Source of the DNA: Algoriphagus marincola HL-49
GTDB lineage: Bacteria; Bacteroidota; Bacteroidia; Cytophagales; Cyclobacteriaceae
DNA: 58,105 nt
Assembly (NCBI GenBank): GCA_001314815.1
Contig: LJXT01000006.1
Coordinates: forward strand, 1 to 58,105
Direction: 5' to 3'
The position numbers were made by a program, and so were the translations under genes. The notes under the pieces were generated by a model. That model did no database searches and had not been told where the DNA came from. It saw only the letters and a list, made by a program, of their open reading frames with translations. Below are positions 50,853 through 58,105 of this stretch, piece by piece. Positions within the stretch are counted from its first letter, which is position 1, and every line of letters starts with the position of its first letter.

Positions 50853-51911
50853 ATGGAAAATATAGATAAAAGTAAACCTGTATTGGTGACAGGAGCTACG
50901 GGATATGTTGCGGGCTGGATTGTCAAAAAACTGCTAGATGAGGGATTGATTGTGCATGCAGCCGTCAGAAACCCCGATAATAAATCTAAAATTGGTCATT
51001 TGGAGAGGCTTGCAGCAGATAGTCCGGGGAGTATCCGTTTTTTTAAGGCAGACCTTTTGGACGAAGGTAGCTATGCGGAAGCAATGGAAAACTGCGAATT
51101 GGTCTATCATACCGCTTCTCCCTTTACCTTGGATGTCAAAGATCCTCAGAAAGAATTAATAGACCCGGCCTTGAAAGGAACTAGAAATGTCCTGAACCAG
51201 GCTACAAAAATACCTTCTGTAAAGCGTGTCGTAGTGACTAGTAGCTGTGCTGCTATCTACACAGATGCAAGTGATGTTCACCAAACGCCCAATGGGATTC
51301 TTACAGAAGAGATTTGGAATAACACCGCTTCGCTTGATTACCAGCCTTATTCTTACTCTAAAACTTTGGCAGAAAAAGAGGCTTGGAAGATTGCTGAATC
51401 GCAAAATCAATGGGATTTAGTCACGCTCAACCCTTGTTTGGTTTTGGGACCCGCTACCAATCCCAAGACTGCGACCTCAGAGAGCTTCACAATCCTCAAG
51501 CAATTGGGTGATGGTACCTTAAAAATGGGCGTGCCAAACCTAGGAATTGGGGTAGTTGATGTTCGGGATTTGGCTCAAGCTCATTTCAATGCGGGCTTTT
51601 TGCCGGAGGCAAATGGAAGAAATATCATCTGTGCGCATAGCTCTTCTATGCTTGAAATGGCGAAAATTCTTCATCAAGAATACGGAGACAAATACAAGGT
51701 CCCCAGCGGTGCACTTCCAAAGTGGCTTTTGATGATCATCGGTCCGCTTGTGAATAAAAGCATCACTAGGAAATTCATCCGAAACAATGTCAATATTATC
51801 TGGAAAGCAGATAATTCCAAGGGAAGGAAAGAATTGAATATGAGCTACAGACCACTTCAGGAGACTTTACTTGATTCCTTCCAGGATATGATTGATCATC
51901 AGCTAATCTGA
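50853..51911 (+). CDS. NAD(P)-dependent epimerase/dehydratase, dihydroflavonol-reductase-like SDR
   Basis: This 352-residue extended SDR has VLVTGATGYVAGWIVKKLL at the N terminus (cofactor site) and YSYSKTLAEK (Tyr and Lys of the catalytic YxxxK). VVVTSSCAAIY supplies the catalytic Ser. Relatives act as aldehyde or ketone reductases. ATG 50853 is chosen over a TTG at 50829. It is followed one base later by an AraC-type regulator and then an MBL-fold hydrolase, so it is probably under that regulator. Substrate unknown. Confidence 0.88.
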   Translation: MENIDKSKPVLVTGATGYVAGWIVKKLLDEGLIVHAAVRNPDNKSKIGHLERLAADSPGSIRFFKADLLDEGSYAEAMENCELVYHTASPFTLDVKDPQKELIDPALKGTRNVLNQATKIPSVKRVVVTSSCAAIYTDASDVHQTPNGILTEEIWNNTASLDYQPYSYSKTLAEKEAWKIAESQNQWDLVTLNPCLVLGPATNPKTATSESFTILKQLGDGTLKMGVPNLGIGVVDVRDLAQAHFNAGFLPEANGRNIICAHSSSMLEMAKILHQEYGDKYKVPSGALPKWLLMIIGPLVNKSITRKFIRNNVNIIWKADNSKGRKELNMSYRPLQETLLDSFQDMIDHQLI

Positions 51912-51912
51912 T

Positions 51913-52821
51913 ATGAAAGATATTCTAGTCTTGGATTCAGTGGCAGACGCCCACGAGTTCTTAGGTCTTCCCAAGCCTAGTCACCCATTGGTCTCGGTGA
52001 TTCGTACAACTGATATCCAGTTTAAGGAGCTGACTGAAAGTGTGAGATTACGAATCGACCTATTCCAAATTTGGATGAAGGAAGGAGCTGATTGTGAATT
52101 TGGGTATGGTAGAAGTACCTATGATTTCAAGGAAGGAACCTTGGCTTTTATCAAGGCAGGGCAGGTGATTACAGCCGATAATCATGAATTCAACCCCAAA
52201 CCGGATAATTACCTGCTTTTGTTTCATCCTGACCTTATTCGAAAAAGCGCACTAGGTGAGAATATAAAAGATTATGGCTTTTTTGACTATGAAACCGATG
52301 AAGCACTTCATGTCTCGGAGGCAGAGCGGAAAGCTCTTTTGGATATTATTCAAAAAATCGAATGGGAAATCCAGCATCCTATCGACCGTCATAGTCAGCG
52401 ATTAATCGTCAATAGCATTGAGCTATTTTTGGATTATGCTTTGCGGTACTACGACCGACAGTTTTTTGTACGGACCAATAGGAATCAGGAAGTTGTCGGA
52501 AAGGTGGAAAAACTGCTCCAAAAGTTTTTTGAGTCCGATGACTTGATAGGAAAAGGGCTGCCCACCGTCAAGTATTTAGGAGAAAATCTGAATATGTCAC
52601 CTAGCTATTTGAGCGATATGTTACGAAAAGAGACCGGCCGAAATGCACAGGAGTTTATCCATCATGCCCTTCTGGAGAAAGCCAAGAATCAGCTACTTGG
52701 ATCGACTGATCCGGTATCTCAAATTGCATACGATCTTGGATTCGAATATCCTCAGCATTTTAGTAAGTTATTTAAGAGTAAAACAGGATTGACTCCTCTG
52801 GAGTATAGAAATCAAAATTAA
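51913..52821 (+). CDS. AraC-family transcriptional regulator
   Basis: This 302-residue protein has an N-terminal sensor half of the cupin type (about 20-180) and a C-terminal double HTH (about 215-300) with LGENLNMSPSYLSDMLRKETG and VSQIAYDLGFEYPQHFSKLF, the classic AraC/XylS signature. It begins one base after the SDR stop. The repeated ATATGTATA upstream of the SDR gene is a plausible binding site, giving control of its own operon. Confidence 0.92.
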   Translation: MKDILVLDSVADAHEFLGLPKPSHPLVSVIRTTDIQFKELTESVRLRIDLFQIWMKEGADCEFGYGRSTYDFKEGTLAFIKAGQVITADNHEFNPKPDNYLLLFHPDLIRKSALGENIKDYGFFDYETDEALHVSEAERKALLDIIQKIEWEIQHPIDRHSQRLIVNSIELFLDYALRYYDRQFFVRTNRNQEVVGKVEKLLQKFFESDDLIGKGLPTVKYLGENLNMSPSYLSDMLRKETGRNAQEFIHHALLEKAKNQLLGSTDPVSQIAYDLGFEYPQHFSKLFKSKTGLTPLEYRNQN

Positions 52822-52825
52822 GAAT

Positions 52826-53866
52826 ATGCCCTTTCATCAATTTGGCGGAAAAGTGACCCCCGACTTAGTAGATCACTACAGTAAATCTGAAAACTGGAAA
52901 AACGGGAGGTTTCAAAACTTGCAGGCAACTAGTATGAATATAGATCTGAAGGACTTTTCCAAGGTTCTCGTCCAACAGTTCAAAGGAAGATCCTCAAGAC
53001 AGCCAAACCGTCAGATTCCGATGGAATCCTTTGACCAAGGAAAGTTCTTGGAGGGAAGTTCTAGCGCTAAGTTTTCCTGGTACGGGCATTCCGCCATCTT
53101 ACTCCGAATGAGCGGAATGACGATTTTTATTGATCCGATGATGGGACCGGATGCTTCACCGATCGCTCCATTTCAGACCAAGCGATTTTCGGATGGAACC
53201 TTGGACATAATCGATGACCTGCCGGAAATAGACTTGCTGATCATGACGCATGACCACTATGATCATTTGGATCTGGAGAGCATTCGGAAACTCAAAGCTA
53301 AGACCAAGCGCTATGCGGTGGCTTTGGGAGTGAAAAGGCACTTGGTGAAATGGGGAGTAGATGCAGATTTGATCGATGAATTTGACTGGTGGCAGGATCG
53401 GATGATTGGTCCAATCCAAGTTACTTTTACCCCAACCAGACATTTTTCCGGAAGAGGACTGACGGATCGGGCTCAGACGCTCTGGGGTGGTTGGGTTTTT
53501 CAGAGTTCTGAAGAATCCATTTGGTTTAGTGGGGACGGAGGCTTTGGTGATCATTTTGAAGAGATCGGTCGACGATTTGGCGGCTTTGACTTTGCCTTTA
53601 TGGAATGTGGCCAATACAATGAGCATTGGCGACAACTGCATTTGTTTCCTGATGAATCGGTCATTGCATCACAGAAAGGCCTTGCTAAAAAGATCATGCC
53701 TGTTCATTGGGCCGGCTTTACGCTAGCACCTCATCACTGGAAAGAACCCGTAGAGCATTTTGTTCAGAAAGCTAGGGAGTTGAAAGTGGATTTTATCATT
53801 CCTCAGATAGGTCAGGTGAGATCGATCTTAGATACAGATTGGGAAGAATGGTGGCTTGAATATTGA
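52826..53866 (+). CDS. MBL-fold metallohydrolase, UlaG/NAPE-PLD-like
   Basis: This 346-residue protein has the zinc motif THDHYDHLD, upstream KFSWYGHSAILLRMSG and downstream TPTRHFSGRGLTDR and WFSGDGGFGDHFEEI, the pattern of the NAPE-PLD/UlaG branch. No signal peptide is seen. It starts 4 bases after the AraC stop and closes the operon. Possible substrates include phospholipid derivatives or lactones; none can be chosen from sequence. Confidence 0.88.
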   Translation: MPFHQFGGKVTPDLVDHYSKSENWKNGRFQNLQATSMNIDLKDFSKVLVQQFKGRSSRQPNRQIPMESFDQGKFLEGSSSAKFSWYGHSAILLRMSGMTIFIDPMMGPDASPIAPFQTKRFSDGTLDIIDDLPEIDLLIMTHDHYDHLDLESIRKLKAKTKRYAVALGVKRHLVKWGVDADLIDEFDWWQDRMIGPIQVTFTPTRHFSGRGLTDRAQTLWGGWVFQSSEESIWFSGDGGFGDHFEEIGRRFGGFDFAFMECGQYNEHWRQLHLFPDESVIASQKGLAKKIMPVHWAGFTLAPHHWKEPVEHFVQKARELKVDFIIPQIGQVRSILDTDWEEWWLEY

Positions 53867-53960
53867 ATCCTAACAAGCGCATTCTTATCTTCAATCAAAA
53901 TAACATAGAAAGCTGCTTTACTGGCAGTAATTGCCTAGTACGGCCTTAGAGGTTTAATAT

Positions 53961-53999
53961 CCGGAAGCTTCGTTCTTCGGGCTTCCGACTTCCAGCCGG
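53961..53999. repeat. Palindromic hairpin element upstream of yjbR
   Basis: CGGAAGC (53962-53968) pairs with GCTTCCG (53981-53987), and CCGG at 53961-53964 has an inverse copy at 53996-53999. It may be a dispersed repeat or a weak terminator for the MBL gene; no T run follows. Confidence 0.5.
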
Positions 54000-54060
54000 A
54001 TAAGCAATGAAAAAAGGTGAATGGCATTATTATGGATATTTAGATCGAATTACTTCACTT

Positions 54061-54411
54061 ATGACCCTTTCCTACCTCCGCGACTTTTGCCTTTCCAAGC
54101 CTGGAACTTCAGAAGATACTCCTTTTGATGCCAATACGCTTTGTTTTCGAGTGGGAGGAAAAATATTTGCGATCACAGATTTGGAAGTTTTCGACTATAT
54201 CAATTTGAAGTGTGACCCCGAGCGATCCGCTGAATTGAGGGAGAAGTTTGAGGGGATCACTCCAGGCTATCATATGAATAAAAAATGGTGGAACTCTGTT
54301 TCGGTACTCGGAAATGTACCTGATCAGCTGATCTTGGATTTGGTGGATCATTCCTATGAACTGATCTTTGCCTCACTTCCCAAAAAGCTTCAAACCGAAA
54401 TCCGTCCATGA
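54061..54411 (+). CDS. MmcQ/YjbR-family protein
   Basis: This 116-residue protein begins MTLSYLRDFCLSKPGTSEDT, with DANTLCFRVGGKIFAITDL and PGYHMNKKWWNSV, the YjbR (CyaY-like fold) pattern. Family members are described as DNA-binding, though function is uncertain. ATG 54061 gives the usual family length; an in-frame ATG at 54007 would add 18 residues with no family match. It overlaps the ABC gene by 4 bases. Confidence 0.85.
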   Translation: MTLSYLRDFCLSKPGTSEDTPFDANTLCFRVGGKIFAITDLEVFDYINLKCDPERSAELREKFEGITPGYHMNKKWWNSVSVLGNVPDQLILDLVDHSYELIFASLPKKLQTEIRP

Positions 54412-55367
54412 GTTTTTTCACTATCCAGCAAATCCGGAAAACTTATCCCGATCAAGTCGCTCTTCATGATTTTTCTCTCAATATTCAAAAGGGTTCGCTA
54501 TTATCCATCGTAGGAGAGAGTGGTTCTGGGAAATCCACCTTACTTCGAATTTTGGCGGGGTTGGAAAAGCAAGATTCTGGATCTGTCTATTTGCAAGGGG
54601 AGAAAATCCTCAATCCCAGTGAAAAATTGGTGGCAGGATATGACGAGATTAAGCTGATTCATCAGGATTATCATTTGTATCCCAATAGCACTGTGGAGGA
54701 GAATATTGCTCGACCACTCCTGCTTTATGATAAAAAATACGCCCAAGAGCGGGTCAAGACTTTGCTGAGGCAGTTTCGGCTAAATAAGCTAGCAGATCGA
54801 TTTCCAAGACAACTTTCCGGTGGACAGCAGCAAAAAGTAGCTATTGCCGCAGCCTTGGCTATCGAGCCGGAGGTTTTGCTTTTGGATGAGCCCTTTTCCT
54901 CCTTGGATACGATTCAGACTCATCAGCTGATAGGAGAATTGGCTGATAGTTTTAAAGAGGCTCAAACTACCGTGATTTTTGTGACCCATGATTTGGATGA
55001 TGCGCTACGCTTGACAGATGACTTGTTGATTTTGCAAAAAGGAAAAATCGTGCAACAAGGAAGTTCTCGGGAGCTTTGTGAACAACCAAAAAGCAGATAT
55101 ATCGCCCAACTTTTTTCTCCTATCAATGCCATTCCCAATACTGATAACTGTTTTATTCGCCCGACGGATGTCAAACTTCGGACAAAAGGAGGACTACTTG
55201 CCCATGTAGTCGATTCCCGGTATTTGGTTCATTTCAATTCACTTCAAATCAGACTAAAAGAAAGCGGATTGATTTGGGAGGTCGATGATCCGCAGCGTAG
55301 ATTTGAAAAAGGGGATCGCGTGTATTTGAGTTGGGATACTGAAAAAGAACTTCAATTAGCTAGATAA
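54408..55367 (+). CDS. ABC transporter ATP-binding protein, no permease adjacent
   Basis: This 319-residue protein has Walker A GESGSGKST (36-44), the LSGGQ signature (136-140), Walker B VLLLDE (156-161) and a switch His in VIFVTHDLDD. The C-terminal 75 residues (CFIRPTDVKLRTKGG and on) resemble a TOBE-type regulatory domain, as in PotA, ModC or FbpC importers. No permease or binding protein is adjacent, so the transported solute is unknown. It ends at a strong terminator. Confidence 0.9.
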   Translation: MSFFTIQQIRKTYPDQVALHDFSLNIQKGSLLSIVGESGSGKSTLLRILAGLEKQDSGSVYLQGEKILNPSEKLVAGYDEIKLIHQDYHLYPNSTVEENIARPLLLYDKKYAQERVKTLLRQFRLNKLADRFPRQLSGGQQQKVAIAAALAIEPEVLLLDEPFSSLDTIQTHQLIGELADSFKEAQTTVIFVTHDLDDALRLTDDLLILQKGKIVQQGSSRELCEQPKSRYIAQLFSPINAIPNTDNCFIRPTDVKLRTKGGLLAHVVDSRYLVHFNSLQIRLKESGLIWEVDDPQRRFEKGDRVYLSWDTEKELQLAR

Positions 55368-55402
55368 AATAAGAGGCTTCCTGATTCAGAAAGCCTCTTA
55401 TT
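55368..55402. terminator. Bidirectional terminator between the ABC and FKBP genes
   Basis: AATAAGAGGCTT (55368-55379) and AAGCCTCTTATT (55391-55402) are exact inverse complements of 12 bases with an 11-base loop. Both flanking genes converge on it. Confidence 0.85.
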
Positions 55403-55404
55403 GT

Positions 55405-55932
55405 TTAATCGTGTGATTCGCCGTCAGCGCCATGCACATGCCCGTGGTCCAGTTCTTCCTGGGTTGCTTTCCGAACTTCAAGAATCTTTCCTTCAAAATG
55501 TAAGTCAAAGCCCACCAATGGATGATTGAAGTCAAGCAGCAAACTATCGCCAAAATCCTTCAAAACCTTTGCCTGCATGGGATAGCCATTTTCATCCATC
55601 AAGGGTAGAAATTCCCCTTCTTTTAGCATATTCTCTTCAAATCCTCGCTCCTTGGAGAATTGATCCTTCGGAAGATTGATCAAAAGCTCATCATCAGCCT
55701 CACCATAGGCTTCAGCCACTTTGAGCACAAAGTCGAAGGAATCGCCTTCCTTTTTTCCGGTTAGCAGTTCTTCAAATTTTTCGGGAAGCCCACTTTGTCC
55801 AAACAAAAAATAAAAAGGGTCGTCCTCATCCCGAACCTCTACACTGAATGGTACTGATTCGATTTCATCTTCGATTTTGCTGACTTTAAGTTCGTAAGTC
55901 AGCCCTACAACGGCTTGGTTTTCGATATTCAT
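55405..55932 (-). CDS. SlyD-like FKBP-type peptidyl-prolyl isomerase
   Basis: This 175-residue protein has an FKBP core and an inserted flap domain, with LLLDFNHPLVGFDLHFEGKI as in SlyD. The C terminus is His-rich (DHGHVHGADGESHD) and could bind nickel or other metals. It acts as a folding helper in the cytoplasm. The methyltransferase gene lies 3 bases upstream on the same strand. Confidence 0.9.
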   Translation of the reverse strand: MNIENQAVVGLTYELKVSKIEDEIESVPFSVEVRDEDDPFYFLFGQSGLPEKFEELLTGKKEGDSFDFVLKVAEAYGEADDELLINLPKDQFSKERGFEENMLKEGEFLPLMDENGYPMQAKVLKDFGDSLLLDFNHPLVGFDLHFEGKILEVRKATQEELDHGHVHGADGESHD

Positions 55933-55935
55933 AGA

Positions 55936-56658
55936 TTAATTGATTAAGCCGTATTTCAGGCGGATTCGAATTCGTTCTTTTAATATGTCCCACTTGGATA
56001 GTGGAGTGGATTTCCCCAGTGGTTTGGAAGATCGGAAGACAAAATACTGGTAGTCTTTTTCAGCAAAAAAGACGGAATAGGTTTCCATTTTTTCCAAATA
56101 AAACCCAGCATTATTCAAGCTCTTGATAAGCTCTCCTGAGTCTAAAGGCTGGTCGATCACTTGTAGCTTCTCAGGCTCGTGGTCGATCATCCACTGTAGG
56201 TATCTCGGGGCGGGAATGTGTACAAAGACCACAGAGTCTTGATGTGCGTGTTTTTGGACTTTTTGAAACAGAGCCTGATGCTGATCAACGGGGATATGCT
56301 CCAGCACATCCGGAAATACAAAGAAATCGAATTGCTGATCGCCCTTGTCGAAGTCCGACATGTCCGATACCTCGAAACTTAGATTTTCCTGACTTTTCCA
56401 GATTTTCTTCGCCTTGCTGATGCTTTCGGGAGAAATATCCACTGCCAGCACTTTTCCTTTGGGTACCTGTCTTGCGAGAAGTGATGATACCGTACCTATC
56501 CCACAGCCAACCTCCAAGACATGATGGTCAGGACGCAATCCTGCTCCCATGACCTTGTCAAGTATGGATAGGTGGCGCGAATTGATGCCCGTCTTTTCCT
56601 GTTTGTCAGCGAATTGATCGTAAAAGCTGACTACTTTGTCTTCATCCTCTGGGTTCAT
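55936..56658 (-). CDS. Class I SAM-dependent methyltransferase
   Basis: This 240-residue protein has HVLEVGCGIGTVSSLLA (motif I) and VLAVDISPESISKAKKI, then FFVFPDVLEHIPVDQH (motif IV). No DNA- or rRNA-specific features are seen, so the acceptor is unknown. It overlaps the upstream YfhO-type gene by 17 bases and precedes the FKBP gene by 3, so the three are co-transcribed. Relatives of this form are often near cell-envelope glycosylation genes. Confidence 0.85.
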   Translation of the reverse strand: MNPEDEDKVVSFYDQFADKQEKTGINSRHLSILDKVMGAGLRPDHHVLEVGCGIGTVSSLLARQVPKGKVLAVDISPESISKAKKIWKSQENLSFEVSDMSDFDKGDQQFDFFVFPDVLEHIPVDQHQALFQKVQKHAHQDSVVFVHIPAPRYLQWMIDHEPEKLQVIDQPLDSGELIKSLNNAGFYLEKMETYSVFFAEKDYQYFVFRSSKPLGKSTPLSKWDILKERIRIRLKYGLIN

Positions 56659-58105
56659 TCTCTTGCTTGTAAGTGATGAAAATTCCTGCCAAAAGGGTGG
56701 CCAAAATCAAATATTGGAAAATGATCATGGGAGTCTTTGTGGCATAGTAGCTGGATGGTTCAAAGGTAAAAATTACCTCATGACTTCCTGTCGGTACTTC
56801 CAAGCCTCTCAGTAAGTAATTCACACGCAAAATATCCTGCTCAGCTCCGTCAATCGTCGCCTTCCAGCCTTTTGGGTAGTGAATCTCCGAAAAAACCACC
56901 AAACCTGCACTTTCCATATTCACAGAATAGCGGAGTTCGTTCGGACTTTGGGAAGTTAATGCAACATTTCCCGAGCCAGCAGAGATGTTACCAAATTCCT
57001 CCGTGTTGACCGTAGCTTGCGTCTTGGTGTCAATTTCTCCGATTTCGCTAATTTCCTCCTCATTGCTCTGAACGGGAACGATTTCCGATGGGATCCAGGC
57101 AGCACCATTTGCAGCTGGATTTTCAAAAACCGAGTTGGCATCTTGGCCGGCGATCAGATATTTGGTATTTAGCATATTGATGACTGAAATGCCCTGCCAG
57201 TCAAAATTCCCTTCCTGCGCTTTGCTGACAAAATCCTGGATTTCGGACTGAAGTTGATAGTCGATCAGGTCTTGATAGCGTCGGAGCTTTGCTCCATGAT
57301 AGCCCCCAAGACTGTAAAAGCGGTAGCTTGTACGTGCACCCTGAGTTAAGCCTTCTGTCAAACTCAATACTCGGAAATAATCTGGATCCTGAGCAATTTC
57401 CTTTTCTGCGGGAGTTTCGGTGAAGTATTGTCGGGATGGGTTTGCTTGAAATGACTCGGAATTGAGATACTGCCGATTGACGGAAATCAAATCCACGGCA
57501 ATCAGCGCAATCAATCCACCACCCAAAACCAAATCGGAGATTTTTCCCTTCAAATTTAAAAAGACCAATGCCGCTCCTGCGATGATAAAACCAAAACTTT
57601 TCCAGGCCGAAGCGGAAAGCATGGCTTTTCGATCGGTTTGAATGGCCGAGGCAAGCCACTCAGGAAGATTGGCATCGACTGGGGCCTCGAACCTGAAAAA
57701 TGCTCCGGAAGCAACAGCGAGAATCAACGTAAGACCTGCTACAATCCCTCCTCCTAGAAATAGTGGTTTTAAATCATTTTTCTGAACCAATCGTTCTAAG
57801 GAAATCATTCCCAAAACCGGAATGGCGAAAAGCGTCACGCCCAAAGCCATGGACACGGCGCGGAATTTATTGTATCCGGGTAAAATATCGAAAAGCGCAT
57901 AGTTGAACCAGGCCAAGTTTTTACCCCAACTCAGGAGAAGGGAAAAGATGATAATCGCTCCAAAGGTGTACAGACTCTCCTTTGGTGCTGCCCAGATCCC
58001 CAAAAAAGCCAGAAAGACCAAAATAGCTCCTCCATAAATCGGTCCTCCCGTGAAAGTCTGATCTCCCCAATAAGTGGGAGCTTTTTTGACAAAGCCATTG
58101 ATTTG
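56642..58105 (-). CDS. YfhO-family membrane protein (partial, C-terminal part)
   Basis: The frame is open from the right edge of the window to the stop at 56642, giving 487 residues of a longer protein. It has several hydrophobic segments (LYTFGAIIIFSLLLSWG, VTLFAIPVLGMISLE and others), the block FNYALFDILPGYNKFRAVSM and a C-terminal extracytoplasmic part with SEIHYPKGWKATIDGAEQ, as in YfhO proteins, which are linked to glycosylation of lipoteichoic acid or other envelope polymers in Bacillota. The N-terminal part lies outside the window. It overlaps the methyltransferase start by 17 bases. Confidence 0.88.
   Translation of the reverse strand, partial: QINGFVKKAPTYWGDQTFTGGPIYGGAILVFLAFLGIWAAPKESLYTFGAIIIFSLLLSWGKNLAWFNYALFDILPGYNKFRAVSMALGVTLFAIPVLGMISLERLVQKNDLKPLFLGGGIVAGLTLILAVASGAFFRFEAPVDANLPEWLASAIQTDRKAMLSASAWKSFGFIIAGAALVFLNLKGKISDLVLGGGLIALIAVDLISVNRQYLNSESFQANPSRQYFTETPAEKEIAQDPDYFRVLSLTEGLTQGARTSYRFYSLGGYHGAKLRRYQDLIDYQLQSEIQDFVSKAQEGNFDWQGISVINMLNTKYLIAGQDANSVFENPAANGAAWIPSEIVPVQSNEEEISEIGEIDTKTQATVNTEEFGNISAGSGNVALTSQSPNELRYSVNMESAGLVVFSEIHYPKGWKATIDGAEQDILRVNYLLRGLEVPTGSHEVIFTFEPSSYYATKTPMIIFQYLILATLLAGIFITYKQENEPRG

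Noticed and set aside
53961-53999. Rho-independent terminator after the MBL gene
   Set aside because: The stem is reasonable but no T tract follows on either strand, so it is listed only as a hairpin repeat.

Overview
The window looks like chromosome of a member of Bacteroidota, most likely order Cytophagales (Cyclobacteriaceae / Algoriphagus-like). This is inferred from gene content and signals, not from a database match. Clues are the near absence of Shine-Dalgarno sites, a TTTG / TAnnTTTG promoter before the trp genes, many lipoprotein signal peptides, a UbiA prenyltransferase of the Bacteroidota type, a NagB/PIG-L fusion, split pntAA/pntAB/pntB genes, and many short palindromic intergenic repeats.

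Layout. 1-1046: the end of an unidentified gene, a RelE-type toxin/antitoxin pair and a small hypothetical gene. 1099-9640: a complete tryptophan operon, trpE-[four-helix-bundle gene]-trpG-D-C-F-B-A, followed by a type I-beta DAHP synthase. It is headed by a leader peptide with three consecutive Trp codons and a leader terminator. 9723-10941: toxin/antitoxin debris: a YefM-like antitoxin, a truncated YoeB toxin, an intact ParD/ParE pair and a broken HTH gene. 11031-15364: phenylalanine 4-hydroxylase followed by hisH, hisA, hisF and hisIE. This group is headed by a second leader peptide, rich in Tyr and His codons, with mutually exclusive hairpins. Three of the four gaps within the group (phhA-hisH, hisA-hisF and hisF-hisIE) hold copies of a palindromic repeat; the hisH-hisA gap holds a different repeat. 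15419-18951: an orphan DUF433 antitoxin, then ubiA-like, proB and proA on the minus strand.

19085-35155 is largely sugar and amino-sugar metabolism: a Gfo/Idh/MocA oxidoreductase, a DeoR regulator, a tightly packed peptidoglycan-salvage run (amidase, GHL10 hydrolase, GNAT, AmpG-like permease, NagZ-like GH3), aldose epimerase, amidohydrolase, gluconokinase, a CBS/DUF294 protein, a NagB/PIG-L fusion and a ROK kinase. 35227-46664 carries mostly exported hydrolases: GH10 xylanase, nitrilase, penicillin-acylase-family enzyme, SoxB-like metallophosphoesterase with a diheme cytochrome c, M20 amidohydrolase, and a patatin/beta-barrel protein. 46732-58105 holds an orphan gluconate-dehydrogenase subunit 3, TMEM220, the three-gene transhydrogenase, an SDR-AraC-MBL operon, YjbR plus an ABC ATPase, a SlyD-like isomerase, a methyltransferase and the C-terminal part of a YfhO membrane protein.

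The most interesting signal is the pair of ribosome-mediated attenuators: a classical Trp one, and a Tyr/His one placed before genes that make Tyr (PhhA) and His (HisH, A, F, IE). No tRNA, rRNA, CRISPR array, intact transposase or prophage was seen.
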